64,000 nucleotides of DNA from Nocardia sp. XZ_19_385 (GTDB taxonomy: Bacteria; Actinomycetota; Actinomycetes; Mycobacteriales; Mycobacteriaceae), in assembly GCF_015355755.1 (NCBI RefSeq), contig NZ_JACVEE010000001.1:186001-250000 (forward strand), in the 5' to 3' direction. The position numbers and the translations under genes were made by a program. The notes under the pieces were generated by a model that saw nothing but the letters and a program-made list of their open reading frames with translations, searched no databases and was not told where the DNA came from. Of the stretch, positions 51,402-61,158 are shown one piece after another. The first letter of the stretch is position 1; each line of letters starts with the position of its first letter.

Positions 51402-52616
51402 CTACTTCTCCGGCTCCGGATCGCTTGCGCCGCGGACGACTTCGGTGCTGTGGTCGGAGCCGGGGGCGGTGGCGTCCACCTCTTCGGGAGCCCCGGCTTC
51501 GGTGGTTTCTCCGGTGATCAGATCGATCTGCTCACCGATGTAGCGCAGCGTCACCACGGCCACGGCGGCCACGGGGACGGCGAGGAAGGCGCCGACGATC
51601 CCGTAGAGCGAGCCGCCAGCGGTGATCGCGAGCAGCACGATAACGGCGTGCAGTTTCATGCTCCGCGATTGCAGAACCGGTTGCAGCACATTACCTTCCA
51701 GCTGCTGCACGGCGATGATGATGCCGAGCACGATCAAGGCGGTGGTGACGCCGTTGGCGACCAGAGCGACCAGCACCGCCAGCGCACCCGCGACGAAGGC
51801 ACCGACGATCGGAATGAACCCACCGAGGAAGGTCAGCACCGCCAGTACCAGCGCCAGCGGGACACCGAGGATCACCAGGCCCGCGCCGATGAACACGGCG
51901 TCGATCAGGCTGACGAGGGCCTGCGTGCGGATGAAACCGCCGAGGGTGACCCACACGCGGGCCAGCACCTGCTCCAGGTGGGTGCCGCAGCGGCTGCCCG
52001 TCACCTGGTGCAGCCACGGCAGGAAACGCGGCCCGTCCTTGATGAAGAAGAAGGCCAGCACCAGTACCAGGAACAAGGTCACCAGCACCGAGGTGGCCGT
52101 GCTGACACCGCTGAACACGCCGGAGGCGATCTGCTCGGCACTGGACTTCAGGCGGCTCGTGACGGCCTCGACGGCGGAGTCGAGCTGCTCGTCGCGCACC
52201 CGCAGCGGCGGGCCCTGCAACCAGTTGCGGACCTTATCGATGCCTTCGGTGGCTTTGTCGGCGAGGTCGGGCGCCTGGTCGACGACCGACGGCACAATCA
52301 GCGCGATGATGCCGGCCAGGATGGCGATGAACCCGAGCAGCGACACCGACGCCGCGGCGGCGGGCGGCCAGCCTTTCTTCATCAGCCAGCCCGTCGGCGG
52401 CCACAGCACGGTGGCGACGACGATGGCCAGCAGGACCGGCAGGATCACCACCCACAGCTTCGCGATCAGGTAGCCGAGGACCCAGGCGCCCGCCGCTATC
52501 GCCACCACGCACAGCGCCCACTTGGCCAGCCATACGACACCACGGCCGATGACCTCGCCGCGATCCGGTCGACTGTCGGTTTTTCCGCTGCTGAATGCTT
52601 CGCTGAGCCCGCTCAC
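51402..52616 (-). CDS. AI-2E family transporter (TqsA/PerM-like)
   Basis: 404 residues from GTG 52616. Seven or eight membrane helices with the family's central cytoplasmic stretch (DKVRNWLQGPP to VTSRLKSSAEQ) and the C-terminal VQQLEGNVLQPVLQ-SRSMKLHAV block, which is the AI-2E transporter signature. The C-terminal tail is acidic. Roles proposed in the family include signal export, Na+/H+ exchange and general efflux. It stands alone between two convergent or divergent genes; 210 bp without features separate it from the ligase gene. Confidence 0.88.
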   Translation of the reverse strand: MSGLSEAFSSGKTDSRPDRGEVIGRGVVWLAKWALCVVAIAAGAWVLGYLIAKLWVVILPVLLAIVVATVLWPPTGWLMKKGWPPAAAASVSLLGFIAILAGIIALIVPSVVDQAPDLADKATEGIDKVRNWLQGPPLRVRDEQLDSAVEAVTSRLKSSAEQIASGVFSGVSTATSVLVTLFLVLVLAFFFIKDGPRFLPWLHQVTGSRCGTHLEQVLARVWVTLGGFIRTQALVSLIDAVFIGAGLVILGVPLALVLAVLTFLGGFIPIVGAFVAGALAVLVALVANGVTTALIVLGIIIAVQQLEGNVLQPVLQSRSMKLHAVIVLLAITAGGSLYGIVGAFLAVPVAAVAVVTLRYIGEQIDLITGETTEAGAPEEVDATAPGSDHSTEVVRGASDPEPEK

Positions 52617-52826
52617 GCCCGCAAGTCTCGCATGCCAGTGCGGCTGGAGCAGGGATTGAACGCCCCGGTGGCGGCCGAACCGCGATGCTGACCGCCGAGT
52701 CCGCCAGCGTGTCGCCAACCCAGGCCGGGGCACAAACGCACTGTGCGGGAAACAGATTCGGCATGGACGGGGGAGCACGAACGCAAACGCTCTCGCCGAG
52801 GCGGGAAGGCAGCGTAATCTTGGTGG

Positions 52827-53933
52827 ATGGACCCAGTCACGTCGACTGTCGGCGTTGAAGAGGAGTTCCTGCTCGCCGATCCGGAGACGGGTGCGCCGGC
52901 CGCGAAAAACGAGGCGGTCGCCCGAACCGCCAAGGAATACGGCATCGACCTGCAGCTCGAGCTCACCCGCTGTCAGGTGGAGACCAGCACCGACGTCCAC
53001 TCCAACACCCCTGAGCTGCTCGGGCAGTTGCGTGAGCTTCGCCGCGGGGTGGCCGCCTGCGCGGACGCGAACGGCGTCCAATTACTCGCGGCCGGGATAC
53101 CGCCGACGGTCCCGGGCCGCTTCCCGGTCACCGACACGCCCCGCTACCAGCGGATCGCCGAGGGTTTCGGGATGCTCGCCCAGGAGCAGGGCCTGTGCGG
53201 CTGCCACGTCCACGTGGCGGTCCCGGACCGGGAAACCGCGGTCCAGGTGAGCAACTATCTGCGGCCGTGGCTGCCGTTGTTTCTGGCACTGACCGCGAAT
53301 TCGGCCATCTACCGCGGTGTGGAAACCGGGTACGCCAGCTGGCGCAGCATCCTCTGGCGGCGCTGGCCGAGCGCGGGCCCACCCCCCTATTTCCACTCCG
53401 TCGACGAGTACGACTCGATGGTGGCGATGATGCTGTCGAGCGGGATCATGCTCGACGAGCAGATGGTCTATTGGGATGTCCGCCCATCGATCCAGTGGCC
53501 GACCGTCGAGGTCCGCGTCAGCGACGTGCCCGCCACCGTCGAGGAAACAGCCCTGCTGGCCGCCCTGGTCCGGGCGACGGTGCTGCGGGCGCGAATGTCG
53601 TTGGCGGAGGGCATGACCGCGCCACCGGTAGCCGCGGACGTCTTGCGGGCCGCGTACTGGAAGGCCGCGCGCACGGGACTCGACGGCGACGTGGTGGCCC
53701 CGATAGACGGCCGCATCCTGCCCACCCGGGACCTGCTCATGGAACTGATCGACCACGTCTCCCCCGCCCTGGACGAGTTCGGCGACCGCACGTTCGTGAC
53801 CGACACCGTCGCCGCTGTCCTCAAACGTGGCAACGGCGCGATCCGCCAGCTCAACGCGTTCCGTTTGCGCGGCAACGTCGAGGACGTGGTCCTGGAACTG
53901 GGCAACGCGACCCTGGAAGGTTGCCGGGCCTGA
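52827..53933 (+). CDS. YbdK/GCS2-type carboxylate-amine ligase
   Basis: 368 residues. TVGVEEEFLLADPETG at the N-terminus, ELTRCQVETSTDVHSN, CGCHVHVAVPD and RPSIQWPTVEVRVSD are the glutamate-cysteine ligase family 2 landmarks. Members have weak glutamate-cysteine ligase activity; since actinomycetes use mycothiol, the physiological substrate may be another acid and amine. It is often found beside hypothetical genes, as here. Confidence 0.88.
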   Translation: MDPVTSTVGVEEEFLLADPETGAPAAKNEAVARTAKEYGIDLQLELTRCQVETSTDVHSNTPELLGQLRELRRGVAACADANGVQLLAAGIPPTVPGRFPVTDTPRYQRIAEGFGMLAQEQGLCGCHVHVAVPDRETAVQVSNYLRPWLPLFLALTANSAIYRGVETGYASWRSILWRRWPSAGPPPYFHSVDEYDSMVAMMLSSGIMLDEQMVYWDVRPSIQWPTVEVRVSDVPATVEETALLAALVRATVLRARMSLAEGMTAPPVAADVLRAAYWKAARTGLDGDVVAPIDGRILPTRDLLMELIDHVSPALDEFGDRTFVTDTVAAVLKRGNGAIRQLNAFRLRGNVEDVVLELGNATLEGCRA

Positions 53934-53973
53934 GCCCTGATTCCTGTCGGTGCCCGGGAGTAGCGTGCTGGAC

Positions 53974-54972
53974 ATGACGGGGCTGGGACGGGATGAATTA
54001 CGCACGCTGCTAACCGATCTGGGGGCAGCCGACTTCGGCACGTGGCGGCACGAGGATGTGGTCGCGGCGTGCACGAAACTCGGGTGGGAGGTGTCGCGCG
54101 ACCAACTCCCCCGCTGCGAGACAGCGGCGGTTCCTGGAGTGGTGCGGGGTGCGTATCTCACCGAGAACTGGGATCGGCGGCACGGCGGGGATTCCGAGAT
54201 GATGCAGGTCTATCTGTGCGCCGCGGTCATCACACCAGAGGCGTTCCGCGACTATCTCGCGGTCGCGACAGAGGTGTGGGGTGAGCCGTCCCTGTACGGC
54301 GGCAACGGCGACGCGTTCGTGCGCTGGCGCGGGAAAACCACCACCAGGCAACTCGAGGTCAGCTACCGCGGTGACCTGACGGTGCGGGTCTTCGCCACCG
54401 AAGCGTGGGAGGGCTGGGATTACCGCAGCTGGGAATACGGCGAAGGCCTCGGCGAGGTGCCCTACACCTGGATCGGGGAGGATGACCATCCGAGCCTGAT
54501 CGGCTGCTACTTCGGCGGTCGGCTCGTGCACAGCTGGGACGAACTCGCCGAGGCGCTCGCAATGACGTTGCGCGACATCCACTTCGGGATGCGGACGCTG
54601 GGTACCGGCAATACGAGCCCCTCGCCGGATCATGTCGTGGTCACCCTGGCGGCGGCCGACCCGGTCGCGGACGACACCCGATGGCTGCAGCTATCGCAAG
54701 ACCTCGAAGAACTGGTCATGGTGACCTCCCCCGAAGGGCGTTCGGAGGAGGTGTTGCGCGAGCATGGGTTCGCACCGGACGAGTACGGCGCGTGGACCCG
54801 CGAGTTCTTGCCCGGGCCGGAAACCGCGGAAACCGCCGCAAAGCTGGCCGTCACACTCCTGGGTGAGTTCGGCCTCGCCGAGCCCGCGCAGGTCAGCGGC
54901 GAATACTTCCGCAACTCCAGTCCCTACCGCCGCTTCAGCTTGCACTGCTTCGGGGTGGAACGGTCCCGGTAA
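53974..54972 (+). CDS. Hypothetical protein, Nocardia-type
   Basis: 332 residues from ATG 53974 (GTG 53950 is possible). It seems to contain two copies of a similar unit: residues about 7-160 (TLLTDLGAADFGTWRHEDVV, LGWEV, EVSYRGDLTVRVF) and about 220-332 (VTLAAADPVADDTRWLQLSQ, SGEYFRNSSPYRRFSLHCF). Many Trp residues and conserved-looking GEDDHPSLIGCYF suggest a folded soluble domain. No family is recognised with confidence. It may be co-transcribed with the ankyrin gene 41 bp downstream. Confidence 0.6.
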   Translation: MTGLGRDELRTLLTDLGAADFGTWRHEDVVAACTKLGWEVSRDQLPRCETAAVPGVVRGAYLTENWDRRHGGDSEMMQVYLCAAVITPEAFRDYLAVATEVWGEPSLYGGNGDAFVRWRGKTTTRQLEVSYRGDLTVRVFATEAWEGWDYRSWEYGEGLGEVPYTWIGEDDHPSLIGCYFGGRLVHSWDELAEALAMTLRDIHFGMRTLGTGNTSPSPDHVVVTLAAADPVADDTRWLQLSQDLEELVMVTSPEGRSEEVLREHGFAPDEYGAWTREFLPGPETAETAAKLAVTLLGEFGLAEPAQVSGEYFRNSSPYRRFSLHCFGVERSR

Positions 54973-55013
54973 CACCGACGTGGGCCACCGCCCACACATG
55001 ATGAAATAGCCTG

Positions 55014-55409
55014 ATGAGCACTGAAGAAGACAAGGTGATCGAACTAGCGGGCAAAGTCTTCGATCTGGCGCGCCAGGGCGACGCCGACACGCTCGCCGCC
55101 TACCTGGACGCCGGGGTCCCCGCCACCCTCACCAACGATCGCGGCGACGGCCTCCTGATGCTCGCCGCCTACCACGGCCACCGCGACGCCACAGCCGTGC
55201 TGCTGATGCGCGGCGCCGACGCCAACCAGCTCAACGACAGCGGCCAGACGCCCCTGTCCGGCGCGGTGTTCAAGGGCGACAAGGAGATCATGCGCCTGCT
55301 GATCAACGCGGGCGCCGATCTCGACGCGGGCACCCCGTCGGCCCGCGACACCGCCGCGATGTTCGGCCAGACCGAACTCCTGGAGTCGCTGGGCAAGCCT
55401 GAGCAGTAG
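55014..55409 (+). CDS. Ankyrin-repeat protein
   Basis: 131 residues made of three to four ankyrin repeats (GDADTLAAYLDAGVPATLTND; DGLLMLAAYHGHRDATAVLL; QTPLSGAVFKGDKEIMRLLI; SARDTAAMFGQTELL). Such small soluble ankyrin proteins bind other proteins; the partner here is unknown. It ends 2 bp before the convergent CoA-disulfide-reductase-like gene. Confidence 0.9.
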   Translation: MSTEEDKVIELAGKVFDLARQGDADTLAAYLDAGVPATLTNDRGDGLLMLAAYHGHRDATAVLLMRGADANQLNDSGQTPLSGAVFKGDKEIMRLLINAGADLDAGTPSARDTAAMFGQTELLESLGKPEQ

Positions 55410-55411
55410 CT

Positions 55412-56782
55412 CTACCTGTTCTTCGCCACCGCGGCCATGGCTTTGCGGGCGGCGACCAGCACGGGATCCCACACCGGGGAGAAGGGCGGCGCGTAGCCGA
55501 GGTCCAGCGCTGTCATCTGCTCCACGGTCATCCGGGCGGTGAGGGCGACGGCGGCGATATCGACACGTTTACCCGCGCCCTCCCGCCCGACGATCTGGGT
55601 GCCGAGCAAGCGGCCGGTGCGACGTTCGGCAAGCATCTTCACCGTCATCGACGCGGCGTCCGGGTAGTAGCCCGCGCGGCTGGTCGACTCGATGGTGACG
55701 GTGACGAATTGCAGTCCGGCCGCGTGGGCGTCCTTCTCCCGCAGGCCCGTTCGCGCGACCTCGAGGTCGCAGACCTTGCTGACGGCGGTGCCGACGACGC
55801 CGGGAAACGTCGCGTATCCCCCGCCGATGCCGGCGCCGATGATCTGCCCGTGTTTGTTGGCGTGCGTGCCGAGCGCGATGTGCATTTGCCGGCCGGAGAC
55901 GAGATCCAATACTTCGACGCAGTCGCCGCCGGCCCAGATGTTGTCGTGGCCGCGGACCCGCATCGACAGGTCGGTCAGCAGGCCGCCGTCCTCGCCGAGC
56001 GGCAGGCCCGCGGCCTCCGCCAAGGTCGTTTCCGGCCGCACACCGATGCCGAGGATCACCACGTCGGCCGGGTATTCACCGTCGGCAGTCCGAACGGCCG
56101 AGACGCGCCCCGAATCGCCGGTACGGATCTCGGTGACCTCGGCGCCGCCGACGATCTCGATATCCATGCCGCACATGGCTTTCCGGACCAGCGCACCCAT
56201 ATCGGGGTCGAGCGTGGACATCGGCTCGGACGCCCGGTTGATCATGGTCACGTCATAGCCGCGCTTGATCAGCGCCTCCGCCATCTCGACGCCGATGTAG
56301 CCCGCGCCGACCACGACCGCCTTCTTACCCTCGGTGTGCTCGAGGGTGTCGATCAGCGCCTGCCCGTCCTCCAGCGTCTGCACACCGTGCACACCCCCGG
56401 CGTCGATGCCCGGCAGCTCCGGACGGATCGGCCGCGCGCCGGTAGCGAGCACGAGTTTGTCATAGCTACACCAGGATTCGGCCCCGTCGGCATCCCGGAC
56501 CCGCACTCTGCTGCCGTCGACATCGAGCTCGGTGACCTCGGTGCCCAGCCGCAGATCAATATCGCGCTCCCGATGCTCCTCCGGCGTGCGCGCGATCAGA
56601 TCCTCGCGGTCCTTCACATCCCCGGCGACCCAGTACGGGATCCCGCACGCCGAGTAGGAGGCGAACCGGCCGCGTTCGAACACCACGATCTCCAGCTCGC
56701 CGGGTTCGCGTAGCCTGCGGGCCTGGGAGGCCGCCGACATACCCGTCGCGTCGCCTCCGACGATCACCAGTCGCTCACTCAT
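55412..56782 (-). CDS. FAD-dependent CoA-disulfide reductase/NADH oxidase family protein
   Basis: 456 residues from ATG 56782. FAD-binding VIVGGDATGMSAA, active-site Cys46 in SACGIPYW (single-cysteine type of CoA-disulfide reductases and NADH oxidases/polysulfide reductases), NAD(P) site VVVGAGYIGVEMAEAL (about 158-173), second FAD site NIWAGGDC, and the C-terminal dimerisation domain (LLGTQIVGREGAGKRVD). It reduces CoA disulfide, polysulfide or O2 with NAD(P)H; the exact substrate is open. Interest lies in redox balance of low-molecular-weight thiols, next to the YbdK-type ligase. Confidence 0.9.
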   Translation of the reverse strand: MSERLVIVGGDATGMSAASQARRLREPGELEIVVFERGRFASYSACGIPYWVAGDVKDREDLIARTPEEHRERDIDLRLGTEVTELDVDGSRVRVRDADGAESWCSYDKLVLATGARPIRPELPGIDAGGVHGVQTLEDGQALIDTLEHTEGKKAVVVGAGYIGVEMAEALIKRGYDVTMINRASEPMSTLDPDMGALVRKAMCGMDIEIVGGAEVTEIRTGDSGRVSAVRTADGEYPADVVILGIGVRPETTLAEAAGLPLGEDGGLLTDLSMRVRGHDNIWAGGDCVEVLDLVSGRQMHIALGTHANKHGQIIGAGIGGGYATFPGVVGTAVSKVCDLEVARTGLREKDAHAAGLQFVTVTIESTSRAGYYPDAASMTVKMLAERRTGRLLGTQIVGREGAGKRVDIAAVALTARMTVEQMTALDLGYAPPFSPVWDPVLVAARKAMAAVAKNR

Positions 56783-56964
56783 ATCCGCCACGCTACGTCG
56801 CGCCACCGCCGGATACGCGCGCCCGGCATCGGCATGTTGCGGGCGCACTCTTCGCTATCCCTCGATCGAGTTTCGCCGCTTACCCTGCGGCAGTCCGATC
56901 TTTACCGCACACTGATCTTCTGCAAACGCTGTGTGAGGGCAGCGTTTTCGCTGTGGGAGCATCT

Positions 56965-58506
56965 ATGAGCACTACCGATGACGAACGCCGGCTCGCCGAA
57001 CTCGGCTACAAACAGGAACTGGCGCGATCCTGGTCCGGATTTTCCAATTTCGCGATCAGTTTCACCATTGTCTCGATCCTGACCGGCGGTCTCGCCAGTT
57101 ACGGCATCGGCTTGGCCAACGGCGGCCCGATCACCATGGCGTGGGGCTGGCCACTGGTCTCGATCATGGTGTTGTTCATCGGCCTGGCCATGGCCGAATT
57201 GGCTTCGGCCTACCCGACTTCCGGCGGCCTCTATTGGTGGGCCTCCGAACTCGGCGGCCCGGTGTGGGGCTGGTTCACCGGCTGGTTCAATCTCATCGGC
57301 CAGATCGCGGTGACCGCCGCCATCGATTACGGCGCCGCTATCTTCACCACCTCGGTGCTGAATGTGATCGGCATCGAGATCGGCACCGACCGCACCGCGA
57401 TCTTCATGGTCTTCGCCGCCATCCTGGTGCTGCACGCGGTGCTGAACGCCATCGGCCCGCACCTGTCCGCGGTCATCAACAATATTTCGGCCTGGTGGCA
57501 TGTGGCCGGTGTCGCGGTATTCGTGCTGGTGCTCGGTATCGGCGCGGAAAACCATCAGAGCATCGGCTTCGTGTTCACCGAAACCGTCGACAACAGCGCC
57601 GTCGGATTCGGCGGTGTCGCATTCAGTTTCCTGCTCGGCCTGCTGCACGCGCAGTACACCTTCACCGGTTACGACGCGTCGGCGCACATGAGCGAGGAAA
57701 CCCACGACGCGGCCCGGACGGCGGCCAAAGGGATCGTCAACACCATCATCGTGTCGGCGGTCGCGGGTTATCTGCTCATCATGGCGGTCACCTTCGCGAT
57801 CCCGAATCTCGACGACGCCCTGGACCCGGAGAAGAACAACGGCTACCCGGTGATCTACATCCTGGAGAATTCGCTGAATTCCTTCTGGTCCGGCACGCTG
57901 CTGATCATCGCCGCGGCGGCTCAATTGTTCTGCGGCTACGCCTCGGTCACCTCCGCTTCCCGCATGCTGTTCGCGTTCGCGCGCGACGGCGCGGTGCCCG
58001 GTTCGGCGCTGTGGTCGAAATTGTCGGTCCGCAAGGTCCCGGTGAACGCGGTGCTGTTCATTTCCTTCTTCGCGTTCCTGCTGCTGATCCCGTCCATGCT
58101 GGTCCCCGCGGCGAACGCGCCCGTCGCCTATGCCGCCGCCACCTCGGTCGCCACCATCGGCCTCTATATCGCCTACGGCATCCCGATTCTGCTGCGTCAA
58201 CGGCACGGCAGCCGATTCCGCACCGGCCCTTGGCAACTCGGCCCCTGGTATCGGCCTATCGGCATCGTCGCCCTGATCTGGATCGCCCTGATCAGTGTGC
58301 TGTTCATCCTGCCCACCGACGACCGCGGCTACCCGTGGAACGACGAATTCACTTGGACGGTAGTCAATTACGCCCCCCTCACCCTGGTGGCGGTGGTCGG
58401 CGCGATCGGCATCTGGTGGTTCGTTTCGGCCCGCCGCTGGTTCACCGGACCCAAACGTAATGTGGCCGAGCCGCCGGATACCGCCGAAACCCCGGTCGGC
58501 GCCTAA
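56965..58506 (+). CDS. APC-family amino acid permease (GABA permease-like)
   Basis: 513 residues from ATG 56965 with twelve membrane helices. GFSNFAISFTIVSILTGGLASYG at TM1 and SEETHDAARTAAKGIV in the loop after TM6 are typical of the BAT1/GABA-permease branch of the APC superfamily. It imports an amino acid, perhaps gamma-aminobutyrate or a choline-type amine. It stands alone, divergent from the flavoprotein gene. Confidence 0.9.
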   Translation: MSTTDDERRLAELGYKQELARSWSGFSNFAISFTIVSILTGGLASYGIGLANGGPITMAWGWPLVSIMVLFIGLAMAELASAYPTSGGLYWWASELGGPVWGWFTGWFNLIGQIAVTAAIDYGAAIFTTSVLNVIGIEIGTDRTAIFMVFAAILVLHAVLNAIGPHLSAVINNISAWWHVAGVAVFVLVLGIGAENHQSIGFVFTETVDNSAVGFGGVAFSFLLGLLHAQYTFTGYDASAHMSEETHDAARTAAKGIVNTIIVSAVAGYLLIMAVTFAIPNLDDALDPEKNNGYPVIYILENSLNSFWSGTLLIIAAAAQLFCGYASVTSASRMLFAFARDGAVPGSALWSKLSVRKVPVNAVLFISFFAFLLLIPSMLVPAANAPVAYAAATSVATIGLYIAYGIPILLRQRHGSRFRTGPWQLGPWYRPIGIVALIWIALISVLFILPTDDRGYPWNDEFTWTVVNYAPLTLVAVVGAIGIWWFVSARRWFTGPKRNVAEPPDTAETPVGA

Positions 58507-58604
58507 CTGTCCGGGTCGACCGTCGCCCGCACCACCGCGAACTCCCGAGGCAAATCCGAAAGAATGCCGAGTGCCGATGGCGCCCAAGTGGTTACGGTGG
58601 TGCG

Positions 58605-58976
58605 GTGAGTTACGTGTACATCATTGTGCCGGCGGGGGTCGTGTCCACACCCGATCAGGTCATGGCCTATTACCGGTCCCAGGCGGGAAGACCGATAGAG
58701 GATGATCTGCAGTTGACGCTGATTCCCGGAATGGAGTCCTGGAATCGGGCTATTCCCCTGTCCCGGGCGCATGCGCGGGTGCGGCTGGAGGCGGCGGGCA
58801 ATGCGGTCCGCATCACCGCCGCCGACCGCCTCGACCGCCGCCGCACCCGCGGCTCCGCAGTCGATTACGCGGCGCCCGCGGTGCGGCGGATCATCGAAGC
58901 CCTCATCGCCGGTTTCGGTTACGCCATCTACGACGCGCGGAGCCACACCCTCAGTCCGGCGGACGGAGATCGGTGA
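58605..58976 (+). CDS. Small hypothetical protein
   Basis: 123 residues from GTG 58605. Secondary structure by eye is alternating strands and helices (YVYIIVPAG; TPDQVMAYYRSQAG; AVRRIIEALIAGFGYAIYD). No signal peptide or membrane helix and no recognised motif. Codon use (high GC at third positions) supports it being a real gene. Its end is 26 bp from the convergent AhpD-like gene. Confidence 0.6.
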   Translation: MSYVYIIVPAGVVSTPDQVMAYYRSQAGRPIEDDLQLTLIPGMESWNRAIPLSRAHARVRLEAAGNAVRITAADRLDRRRTRGSAVDYAAPAVRRIIEALIAGFGYAIYDARSHTLSPADGDR

Positions 58977-59002
58977 CTACCGCGCGTACGTGATCAGAGG
59001 TA

Positions 59003-59482
59003 CTAGTGCCCCGGCAGCACGCAGGCGGCGTCGAGGCCGAGCACGCGATTGAGGCGGCCGAAGGCGAGCCAGGAGCCGATGCTCATGGACAGCTCCACCA
59101 CCTCGGCCTGGGTGTACTGCGCGAACATCCGCTGCCAGAATTCGTCGTCCAGGTTGTGGTGGTCGACGGCGTAGCGTTCGGCGTATTCCGCCGCCAAACG
59201 GCTCCGCTCGTCGAGGATATCGCTTGTGCGCCAGTCGGTTACCGCATCCGCGAAGCCTTCCTCGACCTTCAGCCCGTCGCGTTCGGTACGCCAGTCCAGG
59301 CAGAAGATGCAGCCGTTGATCTGCGCGATGCGCAGCCGCGCGGCCTCGAATTCACGCAGTCCGAGGGTGGTGTGCTCGTAGACCGCCAGCGAGAAGCCGG
59401 AGGCGGGAATGCCGATGCCCGGCACCATTTCGCCCCACACATAGCCGATCGGGTCCTTGCCCTCGGGTACATCGATGATCAC
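59003..59482 (-). CDS. Carboxymuconolactone decarboxylase/AhpD-like protein
   Basis: 159 residues from GTG 59482 behind GGAAGGAAG. The helical AhpD-like fold is shown by REFEAARLRIAQINGCIFCLDWRT, a CxxC pair but without the usual following His, and VVELSMSIGSWLAFGRL near the end. Family members include alkylhydroperoxidases and 4-carboxymuconolactone decarboxylase; activity cannot be told. The start overlaps the stop of the upstream reductase gene by 4 bp, so both work together or are made together. Confidence 0.85.
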   Translation of the reverse strand: MIIDVPEGKDPIGYVWGEMVPGIGIPASGFSLAVYEHTTLGLREFEAARLRIAQINGCIFCLDWRTERDGLKVEEGFADAVTDWRTSDILDERSRLAAEYAERYAVDHHNLDDEFWQRMFAQYTQAEVVELSMSIGSWLAFGRLNRVLGLDAACVLPGH

Positions 59483-60558
59483 GGATTCTTCCTTCCGAGT
59501 TTGCCGACCGCCGGAGTAAGCGGCACGTCCAGTGCGTCGTAGAGGCCGGGGTCGGCCGCGGTCAGCCAGGGAATGGCGTTCACCAATCTGCCTGCGGCCG
59601 TGGCGTTTCCGCCCGCCGACCGGTTGCCGCCCTCGTCGGAGCATTCGATGCTGACCTCGATGTGCGGGCGGCCCTCGATGATCACGCGGTGCGCGCCCTC
59701 ACCGTCGGGCGGCAGCGGCCAGTCCCGGGCGCAGTCCGCGTGGATGCGGGTGACGTGCTCGATGATGATGCGCGGCTCGCCGGCGACGATGCCCTGCACC
59801 TCGAACCGGATCGCACCCTGCGTCCCGGCGTCGAAATCGCCCATGAGCTTTGTGGTCACGGTCGCGTCCAGGGCGCGGCGATCCACGGTCTCGCGGATCT
59901 CGTCGAGTTCGACGCCGAGCCCGCGAGCCAGCAGCCGAACCTGCCCGCCCCACACCATGGTCGGCACCGAGGGGGCCAGCATCGGCGGCTCGTATTCCAT
60001 CGGCTGGCCCATGCCGACCAGCCAGCGCACCGAGTCGGGCTGGTCGTAGGTGGTGTAGTCGAAGATCTCCTGGCAACGGACCACGTCCACGGTGCCGGCC
60101 AGGCCGCTGATCAGCAGCGGCAGCACATCGTTGCCCCAGCCCGGGTCGACGCCGGAGACGAACAGCGAACCGCCGCCGGCCGCGATCGCGTCGAGCACCG
60201 GCTGCCGGACTTCCGGTGTGGCACTGCGCGGATCGTAGAGCGCGTACACCGCGGGCGAGACAACCACCGCGCCCGCACCGATGGCTTTCATGATGTCGGC
60301 GAGCGCGTCATCGGGGCGGATGTCGCCGGAGGCCGCGTACACGATCGCGCGCGGGCTCGCGGCGAGTACCCCGTCGATGTCGTCGGTGGCGGCGACCCCC
60401 AGTTCGTAGTCGAGACCGGCGAGCGAACCCGCGTCTCGGCCTACTTTGCCGGGGTTGTGCACCAGCACACCAGCCAGTTCGAGCTCCGGGTGGGCGTCGA
60501 TGGCACGAATGGCCGCACGCCCCATATTGCCGGTGCCCCATACCACAGTGGGGATCAT
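59479..60558 (-). CDS. Dihydrodipicolinate-reductase-like NAD(P)H-dependent oxidoreductase
   Basis: 359 residues. An N-terminal Rossmann fold (VVWGTGNMGRAAIRAI) and DHDPR-N type continuation (VYAASGDIRPDDALADIM, VVSPAVYALYDP, GVDPGWGNDVLP) resemble the actinobacterial NAD(P)H-dependent amine dehydrogenase/2,4-diaminopentanoate dehydrogenase family. The real substrate is unknown. It forms a two-gene operon with the AhpD-like gene. Confidence 0.82.
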   Translation of the reverse strand: MIPTVVWGTGNMGRAAIRAIDAHPELELAGVLVHNPGKVGRDAGSLAGLDYELGVAATDDIDGVLAASPRAIVYAASGDIRPDDALADIMKAIGAGAVVVSPAVYALYDPRSATPEVRQPVLDAIAAGGGSLFVSGVDPGWGNDVLPLLISGLAGTVDVVRCQEIFDYTTYDQPDSVRWLVGMGQPMEYEPPMLAPSVPTMVWGGQVRLLARGLGVELDEIRETVDRRALDATVTTKLMGDFDAGTQGAIRFEVQGIVAGEPRIIIEHVTRIHADCARDWPLPPDGEGAHRVIIEGRPHIEVSIECSDEGGNRSAGGNATAAGRLVNAIPWLTAADPGLYDALDVPLTPAVGKLGRKNP

Positions 60559-60668
60559 CGCCGAAGGGTAGCAAGTGCTTGGTTGGTTAAGTGCGGTTTT
60601 GAAGCGACAACTGTCGAGTCAGCGGAAGCAGGGGTCCGGCAACGCGTTTCGCGTGCACTCGACGGAGC

Positions 60669-61100
60669 TCAGGGGGTGGCGTTGTACCGGGTGAGGTACT
60701 GCGCCAAGCGAGCCAGGTCGCCGTCGGGCCAGTCTTCGAATCGCACCGCGAACGCCGCTCGCCGCGCGGCTTCGGCCGCACCCGCTACCCGGCGACCCTC
60801 CGCTGTCGGGTGCAACCGCAGATTGCGGCGGTTGGCCGGATCCACCTCCCGGGTCAGGTATCCGAGTTTTTCCAGGGCCGCGATCTGCCTGCTCACCGTC
60901 GACTTGTCGAGCAGGAAATGCTCGGCGACCTCGCTGGCCTGACAACCGTCGCGCTCGATGAGCAGGTCCAGAATGCTCGCCGCGACCAGCGACAATTCCG
61001 GATGCAGCTCGGCGGCGCGACCCCGAGCGCGGCGCGCGAAGGCCGTGAGTTCGCGCTGGATGGCGAGGATCGCGTCCCCTCGTGGCAGCTCGTCCGACAT
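60669..61100 (-). CDS. MarR-family regulator
   Basis: 143 residues from ATG 61100; a TTG five codons upstream lies inside the operator and is less likely. The winged helix is clear: LSLVAASILDLLIERDGCQASEVAEHF, LDKSTVSRQIAALEKLGYL and a wing with DPANRRNLRLHPT. It is divergent from the membrane protein at 61159, with a 15-bp perfect palindrome between them, so it most likely represses both itself and that gene until a phenolic or similar ligand binds. Confidence 0.92.
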   Translation of the reverse strand: MSDELPRGDAILAIQRELTAFARRARGRAAELHPELSLVAASILDLLIERDGCQASEVAEHFLLDKSTVSRQIAALEKLGYLTREVDPANRRNLRLHPTAEGRRVAGAAEAARRAAFAVRFEDWPDGDLARLAQYLTRYNATP

Positions 61101-61101
61101 G

Positions 61102-61116
61102 GTTGTATGATACAAC
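61102..61116. promoter_or_regulatory. 15-bp palindrome, MarR operator
   Basis: GTTGTAT-G-ATACAAC is perfectly symmetric and lies 1 bp upstream of the MarR start codon and 42 bp upstream of the divergent gene. A related half-site, AGTTGCAT, follows at about 61126. This is the expected place and form of a MarR operator. Confidence 0.75.
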
Positions 61117-61158
61117 TAATCGCATAGTTGCATTTACCAACCATTGGGAGTTGTTCCT

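Noticed and set aside
56902..58587. 561-codon open frame antisense to the amino acid permease
   Set aside because: Highly charged Gly/Asp/Arg-rich text typical of the reverse of a membrane protein; the permease is certain.
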